Assembly: GCA_900540385.1 (NCBI GenBank)
Contig: UQFY01000009.1
Location: forward strand, 1-64,000
Source of the DNA: an uncultured Mollicutes bacterium
Lineage (GTDB): Bacteria; Bacillota_I; Bacilli_A; RFN20; CAG-826
Length of the DNA stretch: 64,000 bases
Direction of reading: 5' to 3'
Below, one piece after another: positions 53,741 through 62,869 of this stretch. Made by a program: the position numbers and the translations under genes. The number at the start of each line of letters is the position of its first letter. Position 1 is the stretch's first letter. The notes under the pieces were generated by a model, which saw nothing but the letters and a program-made list of their open reading frames with translations, ran no database searches and had not been told where the DNA came from.

Positions 53741-55591
53741 CTACTGCGCCTTTTTCTCGCTAGCTTGATAATAAATCCTATCTCCCGTAATGGCATCAAA
53801 GAAGAGTAAGTCTTCCTTAGCAAAGCTAAGCATGAGTCTAGAATTCATATCAACGTGAATCTTAGAATCGATTTTTGCGGTCATATCGCGTCCAAGGAAG
53901 TCAAAATGGATAATGTATTCGTTTCCTAATAATTCGCAGACCGTTGGTTCCACCTCAAAGTAATTTGAAGGGTACTTTTTCTTCTCATCCTTTAAGGTGA
54001 TATACATTCTTTCAGGTCTAATCGCAAAGACAATTTTATGCTCGTTAATAATAGCATCTTTCAAGGCGTTAATCTTTTCTTGGAAGATTCTTCTGTTCGC
54101 TTCTTCAGGAGTTTCATAGACTTCATCATCTTTCTTCTTTCGAATGAGATTTAGAAGCTTGCTAAAGATAGATTCTTTTGCTTTGGCTTTAAAAGTCTTT
54201 GATTCTTCATTGCCGACGCTAGAAAGAACTTTAAGGATAAATTCTTGAGAATGATAATCCGTATCAAAGGAAGAGAATACTTTCACAAATTCATCATACT
54301 TATCCGTATAGAATTCGTTATGGGCTTTAACAAACTTGCTATCGATAGGGAAGGAAATATCATCATTGATCTTGATGATCTTTTCTTCTGGTTTATAAGT
54401 ACCTTCAAAAACGTTAATAGAAGGAGAGCCGACAAACTTTGCAACAAAGAGGTTCTTTGGATTGTTATAGATTTCGCTTGGAGCATCTATTTGTTGGACA
54501 AATCCTTTCGACATAACAACAATTCTGCTAGCCATCGTCATTGCTTCAGTCTGATCGTGAGTAACGTAGATTGTTGTAGCGTTGATGCGATTATGGATTT
54601 TAACAATCTCGCTTCTCATGTTTAAACGAAGCTTGGCGTCGAGGTTAGAAAGAGGTTCATCCATTAAGAAGAGAGGAACGTTTTTAACAATGGCTCTACC
54701 TAAGGCGACTCTTTGCATCTGACCACCAGATAATTCTTTAGGAAGACGACCAAGATAAGGCCCTAAATCGAGGACCTTAGCGGCATTGAATACTCTTTTC
54801 CTAATCTCATACTTGTCCATCTTTCTTTCGACAATTTCAACATTGCCATCTTTGTCCAAATATTGGCATTCTTCATCAAGAGTAATCTTGTTTTTCTCAA
54901 TGTCTTCTTTTTCAATGGCAATTTCTTTATCGATAGTGGCTAAATAAGAGGCGAGTAATTCATCGCATTTCGCTTTGTCGTTTAAGATAGGATCAAGATG
55001 TCCTGGGAAGCCTAAATTGAATAATATCTCTCCACCAGTCAAAGAAATATCAAGTGCTTCAGATAAGGCTTCAAAAGGCTTAATCATACCATGGGTCGCG
55101 TCTTTTTTGGCTTGATGAATGATTTTAACGATCTCCACAAAGGTTTTTGACGTGAGGATGTTACGCACTTCCAATAATCCTTTGAGCTTCTTTCTTACAA
55201 CAGGGAATTTGTATTTATTGATTGTAAGAGGGAAGGCGATATTGTCATAAACCGACATCTGTGGATAAAGAGCGTAGCTTTGGAAGACGATAGCAATATG
55301 ACGGTCTTTGCTAGGCTTGTAGTTCACAAATTCGTTATTGATATAAACATTTCCGTTAGAGATATCCTCTAAACCTGCAATCATTCTTAAAGCCGTGGTT
55401 TTACCACATCCGGAAGGGCCAACGATGACAATGAATTCATTTCTTTGAATGTCTAAATTAAAATTGTAGACAGCCTTGGCACCATTTGGATAAACCTTCT
55501 CAAGGTTTTGGATAGAGATAAAGGAATTCTTCGCTCTTTCCAAATCACCGTTTTCGGTTATGACTTCATTTATTTTGCTTTCTTTTTTCAT
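53741..55591 (-). CDS. MalK/UgpC-type sugar ABC ATPase with two large insertions
   Basis: The ATPase for the sugar importer, 616 residues where about 370 is usual. Walker A GPSGCGKTT (from 58), Q-loop Gln103 in VFQSYALYP, signature LSGGQ (287-291), Walker B LFLMDEP (307-313) and the switch His in VTHDQTEAM are intact. The Q-loop to signature distance is 184 residues instead of about 52, because roughly 130 residues (about 128-258) are inserted in the helical subdomain. The C-terminal OB-fold regulatory domain is also interrupted by a lysine-rich stretch of about 100 residues (about 410-520). It is the last gene of the transport operon. The insertions keep the frame and the motifs, so the protein is likely active. 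Confidence 0.88.
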   Translation of the reverse strand: MKKESKINEVITENGDLERAKNSFISIQNLEKVYPNGAKAVYNFNLDIQRNEFIVIVGPSGCGKTTALRMIAGLEDISNGNVYINNEFVNYKPSKDRHIAIVFQSYALYPQMSVYDNIAFPLTINKYKFPVVRKKLKGLLEVRNILTSKTFVEIVKIIHQAKKDATHGMIKPFEALSEALDISLTGGEILFNLGFPGHLDPILNDKAKCDELLASYLATIDKEIAIEKEDIEKNKITLDEECQYLDKDGNVEIVERKMDKYEIRKRVFNAAKVLDLGPYLGRLPKELSGGQMQRVALGRAIVKNVPLFLMDEPLSNLDAKLRLNMRSEIVKIHNRINATTIYVTHDQTEAMTMASRIVVMSKGFVQQIDAPSEIYNNPKNLFVAKFVGSPSINVFEGTYKPEEKIIKINDDISFPIDSKFVKAHNEFYTDKYDEFVKVFSSFDTDYHSQEFILKVLSSVGNEESKTFKAKAKESIFSKLLNLIRKKKDDEVYETPEEANRRIFQEKINALKDAIINEHKIVFAIRPERMYITLKDEKKKYPSNYFEVEPTVCELLGNEYIIHFDFLGRDMTAKIDSKIHVDMNSRLMLSFAKEDLLFFDAITGDRIYYQASEKKAQ

Positions 55592-55603
55592 AATAAAACC
55601 TCT

Positions 55604-56578
55604 TTATCTCTTCACCCCTGTATTTGCAAGTCCATCAATCATCTTGTTTTGAACAATGATAAAGACAATTAAGATAGGCATTAAGGCAAACATGGCAGCC
55701 GCAGACTGAGCTGCTTTTAAGCTCCAGGAATTTACGCCACCGGTATAAGCAACAAGCGCGACGTTGATGGTCATATTCAACGTTTTCCCGCCTGTAATTA
55801 ATTGAGGCCATAATAAGTCATTCCAAGAACCAACGAAGGTAAATAAGACAATCAAAAGGATCGTAGAACGAGCGAGTGGCAAAACAATTCTTCTAAAGAC
55901 AAGGAAATCGCTAGCCCCATCGCTTTTTGCACTTTCGATAATATCCTTAGGGATAGAATCAAAGAAATTCTTCATCAACAATAAATTGAAGACGCCTGAC
56001 ACCCCTGGGCAAATAAGCCATAAATAAGGATATAAATAAATCTTATCAACCGATTCAATGCCGTTACTCATGCTCTTCAAGCTAAACAAAACAACATTGC
56101 TTAAACCCGTTGATTTTCCAATCGAGACAAACATGGAATATAAAGGAGTCGTTCCAATAACCCCTGGTATGGTCATAAAAACAATTAAGACAGCGAGAAT
56201 GATGTTTCTGCCTCTAAACTTAAAGAATACGAGAGCGTAAGCTGCTAAGGTGTCCACAATAAGAGTAAGGATGACGGTGGTGAACGTAACAACAAAGGAA
56301 TTGATCATCCAAATAGGCAAATTATCTAAACGTCCATGGTTAGAAGTATTTAAGAAGCCTAAATAATGTTCAAAAGTCCAATGTCCTATTTCAGGAAGAA
56401 TGGTTGGCTTCCCTGACATCAAAGAAAATTCATCTTTCAAGGAAGTGCCAAACAAATACACGAAAGGTAACACCCAAAAAAGGCATACGACAAACAAAAT
56501 AATGAAAGAAATGGTTTTGTCTTTCCTAATTTGTCTTTCGCTCTTCGATAAGTGCGAGCGCGTTAAACTGTTTTTCAC
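55604..56578 (-). CDS. sugar ABC transporter permease, MalG type
   Basis: A 324-residue inner-membrane permease with about six helices. The EAA loop ESAKSDGASDFLVFRRIVLPLARS, which docks the ATPase, is characteristic of the carbohydrate-uptake type 1 family. It starts with GTG at 56578; GGAGG lies 8 bases before it, inside the end of the upstream permease gene, giving a 53-base overlap. This overlap implies translational coupling with its MalF partner. Confidence 0.92.
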   Translation of the reverse strand: MKNSLTRSHLSKSERQIRKDKTISFIILFVVCLFWVLPFVYLFGTSLKDEFSLMSGKPTILPEIGHWTFEHYLGFLNTSNHGRLDNLPIWMINSFVVTFTTVILTLIVDTLAAYALVFFKFRGRNIILAVLIVFMTIPGVIGTTPLYSMFVSIGKSTGLSNVVLFSLKSMSNGIESVDKIYLYPYLWLICPGVSGVFNLLLMKNFFDSIPKDIIESAKSDGASDFLVFRRIVLPLARSTILLIVLFTFVGSWNDLLWPQLITGGKTLNMTINVALVAYTGGVNSWSLKAAQSAAAMFALMPILIVFIIVQNKMIDGLANTGVKR

Positions 56579-57518
56579 GTGTATTACCTCCTTTCCTATC
56601 TTTCATAACAACCCTTTGAATGAGGGAGAATAGCATGACGAATAAGCCGAAGAAGACGGCTAAAGCGGATATGGCGCCAGTCTTTGACGCAAACGCTGTC
56701 GAAGAAATGAAGGTTTGAATCAAAATCATTGGGGTTTGTGGGTTCGTAAGAGTTGGCTTATTCGTTGTTCCAAATAACGTATAAGGCTGACCATATAATC
56801 CCATATAGCCAATTAAGGTAGTGAACATGCAAAGTTGCAAAGAGCCTTTAATGTTCGGCAAGGTGACTTTCATAAATTGAGAAAATTTACCTCCGCCATC
56901 CATTTCACACGCTTCATATAAAGATTTTGGAACATCCCTTAAAGCTGCAGACAAAATAACGAAATTCTGTCCTGTCTGCCACCAAATGGAGACCAACAAA
57001 ATGATGATCCATCTACTTGTTTCATTGCCAAGGAAGTCAATATTCGTTCCAAGCAAGGAGTTAAGCAAACCGGATTTATCACTTGCAAAAATTGAGCCGA
57101 AAATAATACCGACAACGGTAATGGAAGTAACGGCTGGTAAGTATAGAATTGCTCTAAACAACTTGTATAAAGGTGGCTTTTTGTTAATTAAGATAGCAAA
57201 AAGCAAAGGAACGATTATCAAGCAAGGAACGGCAACAATATCAAATAATAAGGTTTTGCCAAAAGCAGGCCAAAACAGCGTTGATATTGCCGATCCACTC
57301 TTGAAAAGGTTCACATAGTTATCAAATCCAGCAAAAGAAGAAGAGCCTAAATCATAAGGATTATAATTCATGAAAGAAATAATAATGCCCATGAATAAAG
57401 GCACGACGCTAAAGAAAATAAAGAACAAAAGATAAGGTCCAACGAACGCTATAGCTAAGCCATAGCGTCGTAAGATCTCTTGTGCCTTTGAAAATTTTTG
57501 AGAATGTGATTTCTCCAT
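56526..57518 (-). CDS. sugar ABC transporter permease, MalF type
   Basis: A 330-residue permease with about six helices and the EAA loop YEACEMDGGGKFSQFMKVTLPNIKGS. It forms a heterodimer with the MalG-type protein encoded next. The last 18 codons overlap the beginning of that gene in another frame. It follows the solute-binding lipoprotein gene by 19 bp within the same operon. Sugar specificity lies in the binding proteins, not here. Confidence 0.92.
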   Translation of the reverse strand: MEKSHSQKFSKAQEILRRYGLAIAFVGPYLLFFIFFSVVPLFMGIIISFMNYNPYDLGSSSFAGFDNYVNLFKSGSAISTLFWPAFGKTLLFDIVAVPCLIIVPLLFAILINKKPPLYKLFRAILYLPAVTSITVVGIIFGSIFASDKSGLLNSLLGTNIDFLGNETSRWIIILLVSIWWQTGQNFVILSAALRDVPKSLYEACEMDGGGKFSQFMKVTLPNIKGSLQLCMFTTLIGYMGLYGQPYTLFGTTNKPTLTNPQTPMILIQTFISSTAFASKTGAISALAVFFGLFVMLFSLIQRVVMKDRKGGNTREKQFNALALIEERKTN

Positions 57519-57537
57519 TGTTTTACCCTAAAACGAA

Positions 57538-58997
57538 TTAACTAGCGAAATCGATAACGAGATTGACAGCATCCTCACTGCTTTTCGCTTTTGTTTCAAT
57601 ATCTGCGTCAGTAACGTTGTTCTTAAATAAAGATGCCATCATGGAATCCATTTCACTAAAGGTGGTGTCGTAATATGGAGTGATGCCAGAAGAAACAAAT
57701 TCATTTAAATCGGTATAGAAGGCTTCTGTGAAATTTTTGATATAAGAATCATTCTGATATCCAGCATCATTACGAACGATGTGTGAGGCGGAAGTATGTC
57801 CACCCTTAGCCCATTCGATACCTGCGTCGACATTCTTGTTAAAGAAATTCATGAATTCAACGCAAGCTGCCTTCTTTGTAATATCTGTAACGGTGTTAGA
57901 TAAAGCGAGAGCGTGTGAATCGCCGTAAATCTTATATGCGTTTGGATTTGCCCCATCTTCTTGGAAAAGCGTAGCAATAGAAGCTCCACCAATATAGTTG
58001 TCCTTTACTTCGGCAATGGTTTTTCCACCATTATCGGAAGCATATTTCGATACTAAGGACTCAATCATCCATGGATCATAAGCAAAGAATAACGCTCTGT
58101 TGGATGTGAACATGCTAAGTCCCGTTGTAACAGAAAGACTTGGGTTAGAGATGGCGTTGCCACCGAAGAATAAACTATTAACAGATTTGACTGCCGCTTT
58201 TAAGGCATCTAAGTTCTCTGGATTAGAAGACCAATCTACTTTATAAGTATCTTCATCAAAGAATTTGAATCCGTTTTGGGCTAAAGCTGTTCTTACTAAA
58301 TACCATTGGAAAAAGTTTGTGCCGGTAGTTGGAGCGACAAACGGGGTGAATCCACTGCCCTCACCATTCTTCGCTTTTTTACAAACTTTGATGAATTCTT
58401 CTCTAGAAGAAGGAAGAACACCGTTGTTATATTTCTGCAACAATTGCTTGTTATAGACAAGAATTTGAGATTGAGCATCTACTGGAACATCAAAAGTATA
58501 GCCTTCATATCCTAAGTCACTATAACTTGATAAGGTGTTGATAACGTCCGCTTTAGAATAATTAATGCCTGCTTGTTTAATAACTTCATCGATTGGTTGA
58601 ATGATGTGGTTTTTAGCAAAGGTTGGATGTCCTTTGATGTGAGACATCAAGATGTCTGGCGCGTCTTGGTTTTGGCTAATACGATCAGAAACCGTTTTTT
58701 CATAGGTGTCCTGTCCAATATTTTCGACACTAACGGTGATTCTGCCTTTGTATTCATTGTTAAAGAGCTTGACAACGTTGTTTAAAGAAGCAACATCTTC
58801 TCCCGCGACAACGGAGGCAAGGGAAACGTTAATCTCATCATAAACGATTTCCCCATCTTTTTTTCTAATGTCCCTGTGGTTGTCCACCAAGGGTTGCTGA
58901 TGGTATTACCCTTACCATTTTCACTAGAAGAACCGTTTTCACCACAGCTAGCTAATATCGCTACAAGCGAAAGAGTTGATAATAAGAATTTTTTCAT
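57538..58997 (-). CDS. sugar-binding lipoprotein of ABC importer, split by a -1 frameshift
   Basis: A solute-binding protein of about 485 residues when joined. The signal peptide MKKFLLSTLSLVAILASC with lipobox LASC is in one frame, starting at 58997 after AGGAG. The mature domain (YDEINVSLASVVAGEDVASLNN onward, to 57538) is in the -1 frame. The two meet at A7 (58857-58863), where the upstream frame reads gaA AAA AAG, the canonical dnaX-type slippery heptamer. Without a shift the product ends early at about 72 residues. Programmed frameshifting, a variable tract or a missed A in the assembly are all possible. The gene lies between the GH97 and permease genes. Confidence 0.85.
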
Positions 58998-59015
58998 ATC
59001 TGTAATATCTCCTAA

Positions 59016-61025
59016 TTATTTCTTTATTAACTTAATGGCTGAGCCACCATTAGCATCCATTTTGATCGTGATGGTATCGCCTTTTTTGACTTCTTTGGTT
59101 TCAACATCAACCGTGCTTGAAGCCCCACTGGTGCCATTATCTTTATAGATTTTAGCTTCGTAGTTTCCCTCTCCAAGGAAATCGAGTTGGACGGTAGTTT
59201 CTTTCTTTTCATCTAAGCAAGAAATAGCTCCAATCCACCAATTATCATAGTTCCTTCTAGCTAAGACGGCGTATTCTTCGACATTACCTTCGATATAGTT
59301 GATTTCATCCCAGACGCATGGAAGTTGCTTATAGAATTCCTTATAGTTGTTTTCCAAGTAACGGGTTTCTTTATCTGCCATCGAAGGAGTGCCCGATTCA
59401 AACATGATGTTTAATGCCATTTGATGAGCGGCTGTAAGGCCTGATCTAAATGGTTTTACCACAGGTGTGAAATCGCTTGGGCCAATCACCGCACGAATGA
59501 AGGCATCAAAAACGGTTTGTTGAGTGCTCACCGATTTGAATTCGTTACCACGAATGGCTTCACGATTGATAACGTGAGGGTATTTTCTTCTTTCGCCAGT
59601 TGGCTTATTGCAACCATGGCAATTTACGACCATTTGATATTCGGCAGTAACCTTATAGAAAGTGTCGTATTGGGCAATGGTTTGCTTATCTTCCATTTGT
59701 CCATCAGGAACAATGTTCGCATTTTGTCCATCCCAGAAGTCTACTTTAAGACCATCAATTCCTAGGGATTTCCATTTCTTCATCTTTGTACGCATCTGAT
59801 ACTCAGTACCAAATTCGTTGAAGGCGTCGCCCCAAGCAGCAACCTTGATATTTTTTTGGTGAGCATAACTAGTTAAGGCTCTGATTTCGGAATCGCTTCT
59901 AGAGGCTTGCCATCCTCCGTCAATAAGCACCCAACGCCAACCCATTTCTTGTGCAAGGTCGATGTATTTTCTTTGGAGGCTGTAATCATTTTGGGAAATC
60001 GAATCCTTATAATAGAGCCAGCTCCAAGCATTCATTCCTGGTTCAACCCAAGAATAATCGTATGTTTTCTTTTCCTCTTCGCTTAAGGTGTCATAGTTTG
60101 CAGGCTTGTAATAGTCCACATCTCCATAGACATCCTCAACCAAATTGGATTCAACAACCGTTTTAATATCACCGACGATTCCCACTCTCCAAGGAGAAGA
60201 GAAACCATTTGTCATATCAATCGTGTAATCTGGATTCTTACCATGGGCTTTTGGATAAACAACCTTGACCGTCTCGTTATTATCGGAGATTGGTTTTAAG
60301 AAAGAACCATGATATTGGCTTCCAATCAATTCGGATTCGGTGATTAAGGAATAAACGCCATCAGTTTCGTATAAGAATGGCATGGAATAGGAACTGGTTC
60401 CTAATCTATCACTTCTCTTATAAGCGAAGTTTTCTTCGTAAGAATACCAGTAATATCCATCCTTATTTCCGCTAGGCTTATATTCCATTCCATAAGTCTT
60501 GCTCTTATTAGGAAAAGAGAATTCCGTAAGTTCATCTGTCCAGGTGATGGTGTTTGGTGCATCATCAAGAGCCTTATTAATGCTGTATCTAAAAGCGTAC
60601 CCATCATTGAACATTCTGAAGGTAACATCTAATGAGAAATAATACTCATTAAAAGTTACGGTCATTTCATTATAGCTAACTTCGTTATGACGTCTTTTTC
60701 CAGTAATGGAATCATAACTGAAATCAACCGTATTGGTTTTTACTTCTTTGAAAGTAAGGTACTGGCTTAAATCCAAATCGTTAAACGTCATCCCAAGACG
60801 GGAATTATTCACGACGTTCTTGCCGTCTTTTTTGACTTGATAATAGATTTCGCCATTATCAGTCAAGCTTACTTCAGCAGTAAGAGATTTATCCTTAGAT
60901 TGAACGCTCCACTGAGCTTTTGCATCGATTGCAGCACCAGAAGAAGAGGAAGATGATGTCTCATTTTGGCATGAGGCAAGTAATACTGGCAAAGCAAGAG
61001 CGAATATAAGTACTGATTTTTTCAT
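59016..61025 (-). CDS. GH97-family glycoside hydrolase lipoprotein
   Basis: A 669-residue surface enzyme. A signal peptide with lipobox LLASC and a poly-Ser linker precede the GH97 beta-supersandwich N-terminal domain and a TIM barrel. Barrel motifs are GWRWVLIDGGWQ, GIDGLKVDFWDGQ (Asp429, the position of the nucleophile in retaining members) and NREAIRGNEF. GH97 contains alpha-glucosidases and alpha-galactosidases; presence of the nucleophile Asp at this place favours the retaining, alpha-galactosidase-like type. It lies within the transporter operon, 11 bp after the first binding protein, so it likely trims sugars at the cell surface before import. Confidence 0.88.
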   Translation of the reverse strand: MKKSVLIFALALPVLLASCQNETSSSSSSGAAIDAKAQWSVQSKDKSLTAEVSLTDNGEIYYQVKKDGKNVVNNSRLGMTFNDLDLSQYLTFKEVKTNTVDFSYDSITGKRRHNEVSYNEMTVTFNEYYFSLDVTFRMFNDGYAFRYSINKALDDAPNTITWTDELTEFSFPNKSKTYGMEYKPSGNKDGYYWYSYEENFAYKRSDRLGTSSYSMPFLYETDGVYSLITESELIGSQYHGSFLKPISDNNETVKVVYPKAHGKNPDYTIDMTNGFSSPWRVGIVGDIKTVVESNLVEDVYGDVDYYKPANYDTLSEEEKKTYDYSWVEPGMNAWSWLYYKDSISQNDYSLQRKYIDLAQEMGWRWVLIDGGWQASRSDSEIRALTSYAHQKNIKVAAWGDAFNEFGTEYQMRTKMKKWKSLGIDGLKVDFWDGQNANIVPDGQMEDKQTIAQYDTFYKVTAEYQMVVNCHGCNKPTGERRKYPHVINREAIRGNEFKSVSTQQTVFDAFIRAVIGPSDFTPVVKPFRSGLTAAHQMALNIMFESGTPSMADKETRYLENNYKEFYKQLPCVWDEINYIEGNVEEYAVLARRNYDNWWIGAISCLDEKKETTVQLDFLGEGNYEAKIYKDNGTSGASSTVDVETKEVKKGDTITIKMDANGGSAIKLIKK

Positions 61026-61036
61026 AAAATCACCCC

Positions 61037-62848
61037 TTATCCAACTAACGCTCCAATACTTTCACCCATCATGGACACTGTAGATTCGATAAGTTTTTCA
61101 TTGTTTGGCCCGATATCAAGGATGTTTTGGAAATAACCATTATCTTTGTTGTTAAAGACAGTCCATTCGGCAAAGTTACCAGGTAAGGTAATGAAATTGT
61201 TTAAATCTTTAGCAAAGGATCTAACTTTTACTGACAAAGAATTGCTCGTCGTTTGCATATATCCGTTAAAGATATCTTTACGGGCTGGAACAACACCAAT
61301 GTCGCTAATCTTTTCTGCGTTCTTAGAGAACCAATCAACAAAGACACCAGCAGCTGCTTTCTTATAAAGGTCAGCTGGTCCAGTATTGGTTACGGCAAAG
61401 GAGTAGTTACCAATGAAATCTTTGGTATTTTCAACATTGCCAATATTGAACAAATTCGTAACAGGCATAACGAGCGTGCTAGCTGAATCAGAGGCCATAT
61501 TCAATAAGGTATAGGTTGATGCGAGCCCGAACAATGCATCACCGGTTTTTACTTTGCTGAAATTCTCTGTGATGCCAGAGTCAAAGGTACCATCGCAAAC
61601 GCCTTTGACTTCACCTTCGTTAGAGAATATATCAATAATGGATTTGGCAGCGTTGATAGCGTTCTTATTAACCTTCCCATCTTTATCGGCGAAATCATTG
61701 TAATAGGTGTCACTTTCGGCATCGTATTTATAAAGCATGGCATCATTTTGTGACCATGGTAAATTGGCTGCATTTTCATTAAATGTCCAATCATTATCCG
61801 TAACGATAGCGCCTTTGCCTTCGCCTTTTTGGAAAGCCACCATGGCACTATGGAAATCTTGATAAGTGCTTGGTAAGGTGCCGCTTGTCTTATATGGTTC
61901 GTAGTATTGTGCGAGTTTTGCTTTATTTACGCTTAAAGCAGGGACAACGTGAGCAAGAGGATAAGATTTCAATTTGCCATTCACATAACAATCAGAAATG
62001 GCGGTTGCTCCAAATTGCTTGGCATCGAACTTGATTTTCGCAAGATTCAAAACATCTTCCATATAGTGATAGTCTGTCGCTCTATTGAAAACGTTTGTTT
62101 GATGGAATTTAGCAGTAATCTTTCCGGTATTTTCACTATTATCGGCAATGACATTAACCTTGATCTTGCCTCTATACTCTGCGTTAAATTTCGCGATAAC
62201 GCCTTTCACGAAAGAGTCGCTTAAAACCCATGCGTCATTTACGGCAACATTGAAGGTAACGTTACTAAATTTAACGCTTCCGTCTTCGTTATATTGAAAA
62301 TTAGAAATGTCGTTATATTTGGCATATAAGGTGATGTCACTTTCCAAAACGGTTGACGAGAAGACAAATTTATTGGAAAGAGCCTTATCGGTATACCAGC
62401 CTTCTACTTCATAGCCAAGTCTGTCTGGATTTGGAGCAAAGTCAGCGCTTAAGGTTTCGCCTTTATAAGCGGAAACGGTTGTAGGTTTGCTTCCTTCATA
62501 GTTATAGTCGAAGGTAACTGTGACAGGGATTTTCTCCACTTCCACATTCCATTTTGCATAGACGGTTGTATCTTCATTGATAAGGGTTTTGAAATCGAAA
62601 GGAACAGAGAGATCCTTTGTCGTGTACCAATTATCTAAAGAATAGCCTTTTCTTTTTGCAGCCCAATATCCCGCTCTAGAATTAGCTTTGATGGTAACGA
62701 CTCTGTTGGCAGGCGCTCCTTCATAATTCAAATCGTAGGTGAAAGTATATTCATCTTTCACGACTGGTGTATCGTTTTGATTGCAACCCGCTAAAGTTCC
62801 AAGCAGTGCTAAGCTCGATACAAAGAGTTTGAGAGATTTCGTTTTCAT
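61037..62848 (-). CDS. solute-binding lipoprotein with two N-terminal InlB-type repeats
   Basis: A 603-residue lipoprotein. The signal peptide ends in the lipobox LAGC. Two Listeria/Bacteroides-type (InlB B, Flg_new) repeats follow at about 30-100 and 105-180, each with the pattern of YNYEG, GYxxxxWYTxK and TLYAKY/TVYAKW. From about 190 the rest is an extracellular solute-binding protein domain (FNVAVNDAWVLSDSFVKGVIAKFNAEYRGKIKV). Such repeats usually occur in cell-surface adhesins, so their fusion to a sugar receptor is unusual. It is the first gene of the transport operon, and its start is only 37 bp from the IS transposase stop, so its native promoter may be disrupted. Confidence 0.85.
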   Translation of the reverse strand: MKTKSLKLFVSSLALLGTLAGCNQNDTPVVKDEYTFTYDLNYEGAPANRVVTIKANSRAGYWAAKRKGYSLDNWYTTKDLSVPFDFKTLINEDTTVYAKWNVEVEKIPVTVTFDYNYEGSKPTTVSAYKGETLSADFAPNPDRLGYEVEGWYTDKALSNKFVFSSTVLESDITLYAKYNDISNFQYNEDGSVKFSNVTFNVAVNDAWVLSDSFVKGVIAKFNAEYRGKIKVNVIADNSENTGKITAKFHQTNVFNRATDYHYMEDVLNLAKIKFDAKQFGATAISDCYVNGKLKSYPLAHVVPALSVNKAKLAQYYEPYKTSGTLPSTYQDFHSAMVAFQKGEGKGAIVTDNDWTFNENAANLPWSQNDAMLYKYDAESDTYYNDFADKDGKVNKNAINAAKSIIDIFSNEGEVKGVCDGTFDSGITENFSKVKTGDALFGLASTYTLLNMASDSASTLVMPVTNLFNIGNVENTKDFIGNYSFAVTNTGPADLYKKAAAGVFVDWFSKNAEKISDIGVVPARKDIFNGYMQTTSNSLSVKVRSFAKDLNNFITLPGNFAEWTVFNNKDNGYFQNILDIGPNNEKLIESTVSMMGESIGALVG

Positions 62849-62869
62849 AGTACCTGACTTTGGTAAATA

